In this document: one piece after another, positions 34,896-48,910 of the stretch | Position numbering within the stretch: position 1 is the stretch's first letter | How the letters are laid out: every line of letters starts with the position of its first letter | Origin: Phallusia fumigata | Lineage: Eukaryota > Chordata > Ascidiacea > Phlebobranchia > Ascidiidae | DNA: 64,000 bases | NCBI GenBank assembly: GCA_008931825.1 | Contig: QXVZ01006765.1 | Location: forward strand, 156,754-220,753 | Direction: 5' to 3' | Notes under the pieces: model-generated | What the model was told of the DNA's origin: nothing | Database searches by the model: none | What the model saw: only the letters and a program-made list of their open reading frames with translations | Translations under genes and position numbers: made by a program

Positions 34896-37800
34896 GTACA
34901 TTACTTCTTTAGTAACTGCTTCACCATAGTTAAGGTCCCAATAAAGAGAGGTATCTCACTACGCGAAGATCAAAGCAATTCACACCCCTCTTCGACCTTT
35001 CAAAATATTTTTCTCTTCATAATATTCCACTTTCTACTCCACAAAAAGAACATATCACCGTAAATTCTGGCTGGATTAGATTTTAATTTTAGGCCAAAAC
35101 TAAACTACACGTAAACGAATTGAAATTGGCTACTTTACTTGAGACAGCCGAGACATCTCACAGCTTTGCTGGGTTCAAAGCTCTTCAAAGGTTGTCGATT
35201 TAGTGTGAAGTACCATTATCAACATCTTCAAACTGAGCGACAACTAAAAACCAGGGTGCCAAAAAACTGCCGCCATAACCGGAAGCTCAATGGCGTTATG
35301 CAATTTGGCTGAATTCCGTGCAGTAACGGATTACTTATTGACACATTCATTAACCATCATGCGCTTATAATCGATTTAAAATTACGGGACTTGGATATAA
35401 AATGACCCAAGTGCTTGATGATAATAAAACTGCATGCGTTCACTTTGCAGAGATGTGCGTAATGGTTCTACTAATGCTTGTACAGTTGCCTATGCATAGA
35501 CTACCTAACACTTATTATTTATTTACTCAAGCACGCGCTACTGGGCTTAAAGTCATAGAACAATGACTGAGTGCTACTCTCTAAATTTCAGTCACATGTA
35601 AATGGAAACCAGGCATTAAGAATCAAGTCATCTCACGTTTATACCCAATTAAACACCTTTTCCAAGTTCCACACACGGCGCGGCTTTGCCCCAGGAATGT
35701 AACGCGTTTTCTGGCCGCAGACGTAGGCCAATCTTAGGGAAGTCGCCAGTTGGTTACATTTTCAAGCATCAATAGTTACAATGGTCCCATGTTTCTGGAA
35801 CTTATGTCGTTAGGCTAAATGTGAGCTGCTCGACTGTAACTTGCCGTTGTGAAAACATTTCGCTAATTTTCTCTTTCGAGGGGCATAAATAGTTGCTTGC
35901 ACTTTCAAGGACTGTTGGTTACATTTAAAACGAACTGAAGGCGATATTAGTAAAAAAAGAATAAAGGTCTTTGAAAAAATGCGGATCACCAACGATGGTA
36001 TTAAGATTTGTTAAGGCTGTCAAATGTAGCAACGCTTTTGGCTGCTATTTTAACCAACATTCTTAATCTCAATTCTCAACTCTCTTAAAACTTTCAATCT
36101 CCACGCTCACAATCGCAAACTTCAGTTGTGCATAGGAGACTCGTTTAAAAACGATCTGACATAACATGAAGCGGCTCCGTGCACTGTGCCAATCGGCCCC
36201 AACTGAAAAAAACGGATGAAAGAAAAGTCAAACAGGTTTGGCAGACAATCAGCGGACGTCTCGACGTCACATGCATAACGTACAAGCCGCGCACATCAAA
36301 TCTGGCTAGAAATACCTGACATATAGGGAAAAAGCGTGGGCGCTATGCAAAAAGTGTAAACGGGTCCAGTGTAAACTTTGATGAACGCGCCGAATTTCCC
36401 CCTCTCACCAAATGATGGCACGCAATTCTATGATGACGCACGATACTATGCGCAGCCTTTGCCAGCACTGGCCGCGCGAGCCTTATGTTTCATGATTCCG
36501 CTGCAGGGCCAACACGGGTCTACGTAGATAGATATGATTCAAAAGGGGCCGCGAAGCTCGTGTTATTGCTTGAAACGTAAATGAGATGGAAATATGCTTT
36601 GCATGTACGCCTCTGAACACGTCACGTTGGCTGGTCAATAAGCCAAATGCTATAGATTCTAGCCACGCAAAAGAGGGTAAGTTGACAAAAACTTCATTGC
36701 AATCGATAAGATCATTTAAATATTGGTGTCAATGCCGCTAAAGCAAACTACAATCTTAATGCGAACTTGCTAAACAACGCCTGGTAGTTCTTATGCAACT
36801 TGGCTAGGTTGCAAAGCGGACAAAGGCTACTGAATACGTGTGAATAGTTTTTTTTGGAAATCTAAACTTTAGAGGTTGCAACATCTGACTTCTATCGATT
36901 ATCACTGCTAAATTTTCAAAATGAAGGGTTAAAATCAACGTCGGTTGACCGCATCGAACACCGTAGCTTTAGGCAGTTCCCCTAAAGTTGAAACAGAATA
37001 TGCGCACCTTCCACTTTGCCTTGCAAAAACTAACCTAGGCACCTTTGTTTAAGATTAAATTTTGCACCTCACCAGCCAGTCATAGACCTTTTTTCTCTGA
37101 AACATAAAGGCGTCTAAACGTAATGTGTTGCTGAACTGCGTCTAGCTTAATGCAACGCAAACTCAGTGTAACACGAAATACCGACACTGTAGTTTTACTT
37201 TTACTCATAGCAAGCTTGAAGCAGCGGCGGCGCTACGGTCTGAGAAGCTGGTAACAGACAAAGCAGAAAGCAGACCCGCTTGATTTACGTCCTTTCCTTC
37301 TTTGCCAGCTCGATTCGCGGGAGGGCCGCTTTTGAAGTTGGGCTGGGCTGCGCAAAAAAAGGCGGAACGCTGCGAAAGCGGAATTCCTTTTGCGAAAAAG
37401 GAGAAATACTGCTTCTGCTGCAGTCAAACGCGTTTGCGTCGGCCGAGGCTACGCCGAAAATCGAGCCGAGGCCGTAATTATGCGAGCGGGTCAGGCGAGG
37501 ACGCTGTCTGACAGTTTTCTGTGGAAACGTTCGCGTCACTTTCGACTGTCTGCACTTGTCGCATGTTGGCACGACATATAATTATGTCTCACGCAATTCC
37601 AAATGGGTATTGAACTTTGATGGAAATGTCGGATTAGCCTGATGATTTAGATCAACTAAGTTGTTCCCAATCATTCACAACCTAATAGCTTATACACGGA
37701 AATGTCGAAATCACTTGTCTGTTAAAAATACGCTTTTACACCTTTTTTGCACTCACCCTCATTTAAAATGTCCTGCCTAGGCCGGATTTGCGAAAACAAT

Positions 37801-40800
37801 GCGCGAAATGCGGCAACTAAAAAACTGTCAAATCACTGCATTGGCCAAGGCAACACGCCCACAAAACCTAACCAACCCGATTTAATTCGACTGCCTCCGC
37901 TCGCTAAATTTCCCGTAATTTGTTCGCACGAAAGCTAATATTGACCCGGAGATCACGCACTTACGCCGCGGGTAAAAACAACTTCATTAAACGTTGCACG
38001 AAGGACGGGTTGGCTCTGTGTTTTGGTATTCGGCTCAGGGCATTGAGTTTGCCTCTGTATCATGCGCCCTCGTCTAAACTTTGGTTTCAGTCCACCGTGT
38101 TTGCCTGCACAAGGTTAAACACAGGACGGCCTTCTGGTTTTGGTTACATTACACACTGCTGCCACTGAAGCACTTGCCTATGTATAGACTGCCTATTTCC
38201 GTTTTGCAGAGCCTAGCCTGCGCGACCAGCGCTTTTGTTGCGGGCATGAAGATTAATTAGAACCTTCAATCAACATGTGTGCGGAGTCAACAGCGTTTGG
38301 TGTATTAATAGCTAACCTCAGTTCACCGCCGGTTGCTTGCTAAGTACGTTGCAGCGCAGGTTAGTAAGCAGCAATGCGCGCGCGTCATCTTATTCTCTTT
38401 AGTCTAGTAGCCACACATTGGTGTTGGATTATCTCCAGAGTATGGCGCCCCGTGGGGTCAGCAGGTGTTTTCTGAAACATTTTTGACCCCCGCTTCAGCA
38501 TTTTAATGCTCAGTTTCAATTTAGTATCGATCTGTCTTGATGCGTAGATAGTAGCTGTGATGGTTAGCGTGTCTTTTTTGTTTAGCCGATTTAACAACAT
38601 CTCTCTATACAATTAAAACTTCACATTTTTTTGCTATTTTTATCATAATTTTTTCAGCTCACCGTAAAACGCGTATATTTGTGCAGCGCAGTGCCGGGTG
38701 CTGTCTGTTATTGCGCAAGAAAAATTCCGCCTAACGCAATACGAGAACGAGAGATCGGCGGAAAACTGATTTGCATATAAGTTCTGACCTCGCCGTGCCC
38801 TCCGCTTTAACCCGCTATTTTGGTTTGAAAACACAGATGCCAATTGCGGTATACTTTGCATTACAGTGCTTCAAGCCAGGCCCCCCACGTTATCGCTCCA
38901 CCCGAATAACCTTAACGCATAGATCCATCTGATCGGATAACTATGCTGATCGCTGTGCCCTGTGGGTCAATGAGGGTCACACACCTTTAGCCATGCATTG
39001 GGCGAAAACAGATTCCTCGCATTAGCTGTGACGATCGGCAAGCGATTTCAGGAATCCGCGGTATATTTTACCATACCAAAAGTCAAGAGCCCGCGGCTTA
39101 GCGGTGGCCTCGGAGAAGAGATTTGTGCGACGCGAGATTAACGAAAACAGGCAGTTGACCTAAATTCTTGCGGTTCGTCAACAATTACTGGCTTGTAATT
39201 CACACCCGGGCGGCGCAGATGAAACACTCGCACAGTCACGCCATTACCGGGAAATCGGGAAAGCCTCGTCGCGATTTCGCGGTCAACGACAGCGGTGCTG
39301 TCGCTCCACAACCGCTTCGCTAATGGGATGTGGCCTCTCGTGTACTGCGTCGCGACTAGGAAGAAAAGAAAAGCGCGCCTTAGGAATGTTTATGTCAACG
39401 GCGCGTGTCGTCGACTGTGGCGCTTTTCTCTACACTCTCTTGCCCTGCAATGATCTCGGCAGTGCATGCGGTGCTTGACGTCCTCTGTGTGTATTTACCA
39501 TATTTCCTTACGAATTTACACTAATCAAAACATAATTGCCAGGAAACTTGTATGTAGTAATCCATTTTCACTGTAAACGTTGCGGTTAACATTATTTTGC
39601 CTGCTTACGTTGTGTCTGTCAACATTGTTCTGTACTGATGATAACAGCAGCGATTAGGTAAACGTTCGCAGCAGAATGTATTTACTACATGCTCGTTCTC
39701 TGACGGTAGTGTTTATGCCACTTTTCATGCCAAAGACCGCGTCTAGTGGTCCTGCCTCTCACTATCAACACAGCGCAAGTTCCGGATCGAAACTTAACGT
39801 ACCTTTCCCGCTCTAAACTCTGCCAGCAACCAAGGCTCCGGAGCCAAGCCACATCAACAGTGAAGTGACAACGTTTCTGGTGCTTGCGGTCGCGCCAGTT
39901 CACAGCTACGTGGACGGAAGTGATATCAGAGAGCCGATTGCGCGTCATCTGACCTGCTGCGGGAGTCATGCCCTGTGCAAGATACACGCGGCACTGATGG
40001 TTTATGCTTGTGCAGCTACCGGGGGCTGCTTGGTAAATTGCCAGTGGGCGTGCTGCCAATGGCGGTTGCAGTGTTACGGCGTCTGGCAATGAGCAAAAGA
40101 CGCAGGATGTCTCACGCTTAATTATTTTTTAGCGTTTCCACAAATTAAACCGCAATTTAAAGAATTCTCCCCTTCACTGTGTTGATTAATGCCAACAAAC
40201 GCGTTGTTTGTGTGTTTACGAAACATGCACTTTACTGCCGGGCTTAACTGGTGGTCCAAAACATTATTTCAGATCCTGAGAGTAATATAATCATTGCCCA
40301 TAGAATAAAGTTTGAAAGTAATAACACAAAAAGTTCATATTTTGTTGAAATATTTTTTGAAACAAATTTTTTGTCTCAAGGTCTAACACCTTTAAGTTCG
40401 TTAATTTTTTTTTCACTCAAAAAAGGGTTTTTGTAATTTTTTATCAAACAAATATTGCAAGTTTACAAGACAATAAAATTGTAGCCATGTTTTTCGTCAA
40501 AAATGACAGCATTGAAACAATTCTTAGTAATTTAGTGTTACAATACCGCCTAATAGAGCGCCAACGCAATAAATAATTTAATTTTTCTTCAACCCGCCGA
40601 CAGTGCAGAACAAGGAAATTGTCAATTTCTTGGAACTGTAACGTACGCTTCCCTAACAATCCCCTTGATTAACTTTTGAACTCGAGTTCTTCCTGTGTTG
40701 GGGATTGAATTTCGCAATAAATGACCAGTTTAACTCCGACGGCCTTTCGTGATTTAAACGTATGAGGAAGTCCAGGGAGAGCGTCAAATAAAAAAAATTT

Positions 40801-43735
40801 ATAAACTGGTATACGAATTTAAGTACAATTTTTGAGGAATTTGTCTTGTTTGACAGTAAAATGCCCCCGTTTTTCTATTTTGAACAGCCCTGTGTTTGTT
40901 TGCCATTGTGTTAACAATTGCAACCGCGTGAGTCAATGCCTATTAAAAGGAAACATTGTGCATGAAGTTGCGCCTGCATGGTCACCACCGTCTGCTAATG
41001 ACTGTCTACTTCGTTCACAACGATTTTTACGTTTAAAGTCCTGTAGCAGGAATCCTACGCAGTTCTACACATATTAAATGTCACAAAATAATTTTAAAAT
41101 GTACTTAGCAGAATGTTTGCAACACTTAACTGATAACTCAAAGTTTGCAAAATTAAAAACTTTTTCTGAACAACATTTTTGATTAAAAATTGTAAATATT
41201 TTATGTTTTTATATTTTACTTGCAAGATAAAGTTTCTTTAACGTTGATGCTCCAAACAACACCACTGACAGCGTTTGCTTTCAAACTGCCAGCGTGCAGC
41301 AGGAAATGTCAGCTCTTTGATGAAGGGTGCACGCGGCTTTGTGCATCAAAGGGAGTTGAAACAAGGCTGTTTCGGTTGAGGATCAGATGCACGTAGCCAT
41401 TCAGGTCCATTGAAATTCCAGTGACCGCGCGGTTATTGAAGCAGCATAAATTTTCCTGCTCAACCATCGGGCGAACTCGCACAACTCCGCGGCCTTTTGG
41501 CGTCGAGTTCGCCGATGGTTTATTGTTCACTGGAAACCCGATTCACGCTTGGTTACTGCGTACTCCGGAAACTTATTAATAAGCGTTTCTGCCCGCTGGG
41601 TATAATGCGTCCGTGCAAAACATAAGAGCAGTAGGGTTCAAAAAACACCAAACAGCTTAGCGGTTCGTTATAATACAGAGCAGGTGGCCTCAGCTGCCAA
41701 ATGCGTTTGTTGTTGTTGTTTATCGACCGTTATGGTAAACAAAAGCAGTGAGGTATTTTCGGTTCTCGGTTTATTGTGTTGCTCGTGATAAAGATGTACC
41801 GGACAGCGGCCAACGATTTTGTTGGTCGTGGAACCATATATAGCTAATTCTTGCTTTGTGATGAAAAATATTTTGTCGCAATAGAATTATGATTCTCACC
41901 AAAAATCAAAGATATGAACCTCTAACATGCTCAAGAAAATTTGTTGAAAAAATTTATCGGCATCAACGACTGGTTTTAACATTAACCGAACGATTCTAAA
42001 GTCCGCCAAGCATCGTATCTAAGAGGTCGAAAGGTCGCATATCTACATTGCATGAGATATCATGACCTAATGACCACAAAGTTGGCCATCTTGTTCAATT
42101 CGTGAATCACATTTTAATGTAGTACATGAGAGGTTAAAGGGTGAAATTTTGCAACCAACATTGATGTGTGAAACTAAACTTATAGTCCTACACTAATCTC
42201 ATAGTTGTGACAACTGAATTTGTAACGATTTATATTTATTTTACAATCGACACGTTAAATTGTAAATTGCTTGTAACTAATCATACTCGCTACAAATTTG
42301 CAGAATAATTTATCCAAATCCCACCGACATTTACCAATAGGTGTAAATTCCTATTTCGTGCATCTTGTTTCAGATTTCAATCAAATTTCAACACTGAAAG
42401 CCAAAACCTGGAAAACGCATCGCAAACAGAACGGTTTTGTTTGTGTTCCCTGTCTTTGCAGCCCCACCAGGAGGGATTGATTTACCCTGATTACGATTTG
42501 CTTATCTATGCCAAGGCTCGTGCAGTCAAATGGATGCACAACAAAATTCCGATTTCGAATACAAAACCACTAATCGCTTAAACGATTTTCTTGGTGCTTT
42601 TTTTGCAAAAGGTTGATTTCAGGAAAGGAAACTTGAGTAGCCTATAAGGAAACGTAAACCCGCACTAATTCGCAAGCGTTGTTAAGCATATACCGTTGGC
42701 TAAAGGCGAAGATTGATGAAAGTTATAAATCTATAGCGTTATTAAAATTGCATGAAAAGACATATCTTTTTCAATATTATCTTATGAAGGAGGTGGTCCA
42801 CCATGTTTTAGTCGATTTACAACCTAACAATCAAAATCATTGTGTTTTCTATAACTGACAAAAAAGGTTCGTTTGGGCGAATTACGCCAATCACACGAAA
42901 AACGATTTGTTCAAAAACGACGCTTACCATACTTTTCAGTTAAGTCAAGTCGAGTTTCAGGAAAGCCACCGCTTGAAAGAGTTATTACAATACTGGTAAT
43001 TTTAAAGGAAATATCTGTGATCTCGTGCCGAATGCGTCAATATGATTGACACTTCGGGTGCGATAACAAAAATTTTTTGTCAGATCTTTTGCTAAAAAAT
43101 ACCGCGGTCTCGCTTCTCGAAATGATTTTCGCATGTCTTTTATATCTATTTTCCACGGGATGTAAATTGCTATTTTCCTTTCGACACATTTTGAATTAAA
43201 TTTACCTTGCAATAAATTAATCATCCTGAGAATATAACCGTAATTTACCAAGCCCCTTTAGGTGAGGTCAAAATAACGCCAATTGACCTTGAACTGGTGT
43301 GACCTTGAACGGAATGGACCAGATGGGTAATATCATGTGCTGAATTTTGTTGTTCAACAGCGTTGCGCTATAACCATCAATATCCATCACGATTTGGCTC
43401 AAAACGATATTTTGATAACTTGACCGATGACAAGTCGAATGAGTGCACATAAAATTTCCATTTTAACTACGTTATGTATGTGTCTTGAGTTAAACCCAGC
43501 TTTGGAAAGCACCAATGAGTGCATTGAAGTTTCGAAACTTTGAGGTCGGTTTTAAACTTATTTTAACAAACCGCGTTTATAGCTTGCACCATAGAACACA
43601 GCGTTGCTGCGTATCATAGACAGGTTTTTCCTCATTTCTTGCCGTTTTTTAATTAATAGTTTTGCTTACACTTATTGCATTAAATGGACATATACAGAAT
43701 GCATAGAGTACAAGCGATGCTTGACTGAAATTTTT
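34896..43735. other. Gene desert
   Basis: Almost 9 kb without a supportable gene. Less AT-rich islands lie at about 37200-37560 and 38880-40090, where longer frames occur by composition only. No RNA gene, long array or intact element was recognised. Confidence 0.4.
43284..43309 (-). promoter_or_regulatory. Two perfect ERR/NR5A-like sites in tandem
   Basis: The minus strand has TTCAAGGTCA twice (43309-43300 and 43293-43284), 6 bp apart, same direction. TCAAGGTCA is the extended half-site for monomeric nuclear receptors (ERR, NR5A). No gene is nearby: the closest start is about 2.7 kb away. It could equally be part of an old repeat. Confidence 0.25.
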
Positions 43736-43800
43736 TGGGGTTCCGCGACTACTTCGGCATTAAAACGGGGCCGCCAAGACTAAAAGGTTGAGAACCACTG
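43736..43800 (+). mobile_element. Right-end fragment of a hAT (Charlie-like) element
   Basis: The sequence ends with GGTTGAGAACCACTG, the reverse complement of the well-known CAGTGGTTCTCAACC terminus of Charlie-type hAT elements, preceded by GGGGCCGCCAAGAC, as in such ends. No matching left end was found, so this is a fragment. Confidence 0.5.
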
Positions 43801-45966
43801 CTTTAATTGATCGCTTTTCTACTTTACAGTAATTTGAGCGGAAGCGAAATGCGAAAAAGTTGCAAGGCAAGGAAAAGCAAAATACCCGCTATAACTTCAT
43901 TCGTTGACTATTTTGAGTGCCTTAAAATCGAAGTTACTTTCAGCTTCCTGTTAGTGTGAAACATTTTGTGTTGTTGTGGCATCGTATGGTTTATCCGCCA
44001 TTTTATTTGCAACGAGAAAAAATTCTTCACGAAAGGAAGGTCAATCAAGGCTGAGGAAATCGTGTCTCATACGTGTTGTTTGTAACCCCCCTTCTACACG
44101 CTAATGCCGCTCCGAGCAAGGACTGACTCACGTTATGCTAACTCTGCAGCAGTTGCACGCAGCCAAATGCATATGTTTCTTAAATGCATTTACATACAGC
44201 AGGGTTTTAACGCAGGTTGCGGGAAAACCCAGGATGGTCGGACGCATATGGCACCGTTTGCTTAAAAAGCTTCGCAAATGCATGACGCGTTGCTGGCTGA
44301 TTTGCCAATAGCACATAACAGGATTAATGCTCGATTTCATGGCGCAAACGTGCAATGCGGTCGTTTGCAAGTCATGCACAATTGACGTTCTGGTACGAGA
44401 CCATATGATTCGCCGCAGTATACGCGTTTGACCCAGGGCGCAAGGGGGGTTCCCCTTCAGTGGCCTGATTTTAATAAAACTTGCGATTATGACTGCATGG
44501 CACGAACATCTTGTATCCATTTAAAACAATTATAACTCATCAAGCGACTTATGAAGAAAATAGTTTGGATATTTCGCGGAAAAGGGCATCGCTGTTAACA
44601 AAAATTTTATTGCCAGAAATAGCAATTTTTAAAAGCGTCAGACATGTTTGGTTGTCCTCTTCGGGTCAGATTATATCACACAGCAGCTCAAAGCAAATGT
44701 GAAGCGTTGATTGGTGAATGTACGTAAAAATAAGTGCGATAATAACAGGTGTAAAATCTCTTGCAAAAGACCGATGCCGATCTAGCATTTAGTGCATCGT
44801 GATAAGAACCTGGAAAGTCCACAATTCCTTTGCTATGCAATAACTTTTTTTAACGGCCTGTGTTTTTAATCATGTTATTTCTACCCAGTAGTGTTGTTAT
44901 TTGCGCCATAATCCTGATGGCACATACCCTTATTCTTTTCAGCATAGTACGAAGTTTTTTTACGGCTGTTTCCTATGTGTTGGAAAGTATACACTTGTTT
45001 ACCACGCAAAGTAAAAACAAAATTGAATACAGTTTAGATGGTTTAATTGCGTCACTTAGCGACTGACGTTATACGTGCAGTAGCTTCTACCAGTAGCGAC
45101 GGTAATGTTGCCAAAAACCTTACCTTTAGCCTCGAGCATTTCTATAGCGCCGAACGTATGCTTTTAGCAAAAAGTTTCTCCGCTGTTGTTTTGTAAAGCG
45201 CGGAAAAGAGTTGAACAGCAGTGTTCTTGATCTGGTACACATGTAGCGGAACCTTACAGAAATACGGAGATAAGCTGCAATAACACGTTGTTAATTGTTT
45301 TCTATGTGTAGTGAAAGATTAGGGTAAAAGAATAGAGAAAGAGTTTATTTGCACACTAATTTAATTAAAGGCTCAAAAGGTTGTAGGTATGAATATTGTG
45401 CCGTAAAAAGACATCGGCTAGTGACTTAGCACAAACATGGGTTATATAACTATATTGTCGGCCAAGCTACTTATCACACATTGTATATTTGCTATATAGA
45501 CGATTGCATGGTGAGCCTTTTCTTAATTGTGCACATGATTTTTAATTTACGTTCGCCTTATACAGCCGCACTGCTAACACTCAGCCACCGGCCCAATATC
45601 GATTGCACATGGTTTTTGAACCGCAAATTTTGCGGTCCGGTGTTTTTGTTCATAAGTGTCGATTTCGTCTCAAAAACGTTTACGCAGTGTGTCGTTGATT
45701 TTACCTGACAGCTATTTGCTTGTCACGTTGTTATTTGGTCAACTACTATCTAAACGCTTGATTTTAATTGTTTACCGGCATCGTATCGACAAACACAAAC
45801 AACTCACTGACAGAATCAGCCCTTTTGCGTTTCCTCTGAATTGAGGATGTAAATAAGCATGTTGTTTACATTAACAGTTCATAGACGAGAGGAGGTGACA
45901 AACTGCTGTTGAATTATTATTAGAAGTTTAAGAGATTGGTGAGCCTAAGCTTTCGTGAGGCATAAA

Positions 45967-47087
45967 ATGCCCAAATGCAAGTCTCTGCTTGGTCTCTTTT
46001 ACGCCTTGGTGGCTTCAGTGTTCAGCGCACTGATGGGATTTTTTGTCAAATATGTAAAGCAAGCTAGGATGGACCAGACGCTGTTACTTCGCTGCATTGT
46101 TCAGTACTTTTTTCTGCTGCCGGTAATGCAACGAAACGGAAGAGCTTTTGTTGAACACAATCCCCGGAACAACGCATTTGTAGCTGTTGTTGGTTTGGGG
46201 GGTGCTGTTTCATCATACACTTTTTTCTTCAGCCTAAATCATCTGTCTGTAAGTGACGCCACTGCTATTACATGGAGCGCCGTGATATTAGTAGGAATTT
46301 TCGCTTGCATTTTCCTTAAAGGTAAGCCAACAATTACAAGAAACAATACTATAACTCCGTATAAATATGGAAGTCACTTTTGGTACGTAGCCGTATACAA
46401 AACCAGTACGCAGCTGTAAATGGTGTTCCTACCTAATTCGAAAGGCTTAAACTAAACTTGTAGATTTTGATGTCTGGTGAATCTTCTTCTGGTCCATTTA
46501 TCCCTTCTTATTTTGCCGTGTTGATTTCAGAGCAATGCGGGATCATTGAAGTAGTTTTCTCCACAGCGGCACTGTTCGGCCTTCTTCTAATCACTCGCCC
46601 ATCGTTTGTCTTCGGAATTCAAACAGATCACCAAAACGAAACAAACAGAACCTTTGGAATTATACTTGCCATTGTCGCAATGTGGTTTAGTGCAGTTTGT
46701 GTTGTAACTTTACGAAAGCTCGGCGATAAAGTCCATTTTAGTATTCCTCTTTTCTACCACGCACTGTGCACATCTGTGGTGTCTCTCATTTCAATGCGGT
46801 TTGGAAATGCTTACGTCATTCCGTGCACCACGGACGGTATATTTATGACGTCGTCCGCTTTCTGTGGATTACTTTATTTGGTTTTTCAGACTGTGGCGCT
46901 CCAGAAAGAAGCGGCCGGCCCTGTTGCTATAGTGACCACCAGTCAAGTAGCCATCACATTCCTTTTGGAATATTTCTTTTTGGGTGTTGTACCTTACGCA
47001 TCTAGTATTATCGGCGCAGCGCTGATCATGGCAAGTATTATCGGTTTAACTCTGATCAATATGAGGCGCAATCGTGTGCAAAGATGA
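45967..47087 (+). CDS. SLC35G/EamA-type transporter, paralogue A
   Basis: Two exons, 45967-46321 and 46531-47087, joined in phase 1 (LKG, then EQCG); 303 residues. The first in-frame ATG is 45967. About ten hydrophobic helices in two EamA repeats place it in the drug/metabolite transporter superfamily. Landmarks LLGLFYALVASVFSALMGFFVKYV, the acidic MDQTLLLRC loop, GPVAIVTTSQVAITFLLEYFF near the end and a short basic tail (MRRNRVQR) fit SLC35G1/TMEM20-like proteins. The substrate is unknown. The nearest AATAAA downstream (about 47377) lies inside a SINE-like repeat. It is convergent with paralogue B. Confidence 0.87.
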
Positions 47088-47305
47088 ATGTTTGCATTGA
47101 GTTGTTGACTGTGACATTTGAAATATTCGTTTTGGTTTCAAACATTTGTTGTGTGTGCAAATTTGAGCTGCAGTTTCTAGATACGCCTTTTTCTTTCTTC
47201 TTGAACATCTTTGAAAAAACCTTTCGAATTGCATAGACTAACGGATTAATGTTCATTTGGCTTTTTACAAAACAAACAACCTCATGATCATACCGCTCTA
47301 ACCGC

Positions 47306-47398
47306 TTGCGCAGCTATTTCCGGCTTGGTGATTGGTTTAGTGTTGTTGTGTCGCTATGTTTTCTTTTACCAAGCGAAATAAACTCAACCAACTCAATT
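47306..47398 (-). repeat. SINE-like repeat head, copy 3
   Basis: Minus strand GAGTTTATTTCGCTTGG then ...CATAGCGACACAAC...CAATCACC...CCGGAAATAGCTG, matching 34327-34413. It lies between the convergent transporter paralogues, and its plus strand offers AATAAA to paralogue A. Confidence 0.55.
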
Positions 47399-47689
47399 CC
47401 AATATATTGTCCAAGGTGCGCTGACATTCTTGTAGTATTTTTTGTTGTAGCAGAATATAAATTTTATGAATTGAAGAAAGTTGATCCTATTCAAGTATTG
47501 ACGTAGAAACCAATTTAGTTCATTTTGCCTACCCCGTCGTAACACCACGCACACAAAGCAGCTATAGCCTAACTTCTGTTTGAAAGACAAACAGCAATTT
47601 AAGATGCGCAGCAGCCTTTGACTACATTTACAATGAAATAATATGAGAATGTGCAGCGACGTACGGAACGGGCGTTAATGTTCTTTTCT

Positions 47690-48910
47690 CTAAGTTTCAT
47701 TTTCTGCTCGTCGCATGCTGACTGCAGCAGATCCGATTGTGCTGGCCATTACCAGACCAGCGCCAACAACACTAAACGTAAAAGGTACAACATCCAAAAA
47801 GAAGTACTCGAGAAGAAAGGTAATTACAACCTGGCTGGCGGTTACTATGGTAACAGGGCCTGCCGCTTCCTTCTGGAGCGCCACAGTCATTAACGCCACA
47901 AACAATAATCCGGAAAATGCGGATGACGTCATGTATATGACGTCAGTAGTGCAGGGGATGATGTAAGCATTTTTAAAATGCATTGACACGAGCGACAGTA
48001 TGATAGCACAAAATGCGTGGTAGACGAGCGAAATACTGTAATGTAGATCCTTGCCGAGTTTGCGTAAAGCTACGATAGAGACTGTGTTAAAAAACATTGC
48101 GGTTATGGCCAGTATAATTCCAATAGGTCGATTTGTTTCGCCGTGATTTCCTGTCTGCGGACCAAAGATGAACGATGGGCGGGAGATGAGAAAAAGACCG
48201 AGCAGCGCTGTGGCGGAAAAAACGATTTCAAAGAATCCACAAGGCTCTAAATGTAAGAAAACAAAGTTTGTTATAATTATTCAGTACTTGCTAAGGTTAT
48301 ACTGTTTTGTTCATCAATTTCAGATAACTACGTTATTTTTTACAAAAGCACCTGAAATGACACGAAACATTCAATTGGATGAAACCAATGGCGTATGCGA
48401 AGCTTAAACGAGCATAATAACCAGCCTTGCAAAAAACGTTTCGTGAATGTTTTCTGTTTTATAATTGGGTAGCCTATATTGGGCTTTATCCAACATACCT
48501 TTAAGGAAAATGCATGCAAATATTCCAATCAAAGCGACGGAGCCCCATGTAATTGCTATAGCGTCGCTAACTGTCAAGAAGTTCAAGCTCAAGTAAAGGA
48601 AAAACGATGCAAATGCTCCTGACAGCCCTACCACCGGAATTAAAATGTTCATTCGAGGTCTGCTTTCAATGAAGGCCTTTCTCTTCCACTGCATAACTGG
48701 CAACATGAACAAGTACTGAATCGAAAAACGAACCAGCAGCGTTTGGTCCGTGGTCGCTTCCTTCACATACTTGACTAGAAATCCCGTTAGGGCGCTGAAC
48801 AGTGCAGCCAACATGGCGTAGATGAGTCCAACCACAGATGTCAGTTTTTTGCATCCTTGAGACTGCGATTTTCGTTTCTTGACTTCGCGAACTTTTTGAC
48901 TTTCAGTCAT
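47690..48910 (-). CDS. SLC35G/EamA-type transporter, paralogue B
   Basis: Two exons (minus), 48910-48499 and 48246-47690, joined in phase 1 at the same place as paralogues A and C (FLKG, then EPCG); 322 residues. A basic cytosolic N-terminus (MTESQKVREVKKRKSQ) precedes about ten membrane helices. GLIYAMLAALFSALTGFLVKYVKEA, LPVMQWKRKAF, ISRPSFIFGPQTGN and GPVTIVTASQVVITFLLEYFFL match the paralogues closely. The family is the drug/metabolite transporter superfamily; the cargo is unknown. The reading frame is intact, with no sign of decay. Confidence 0.87.

Noticed and set aside
39685-40089. 134-residue minus frame in the gene desert
   Set aside because: Explained by local GC-rich composition; a plus-strand frame is open over the same stretch and neither resembles a known family.
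44128-44520. 130-residue minus frame
   Set aside because: Composition is not protein-like and there are no splice partners or homology that I recognise.
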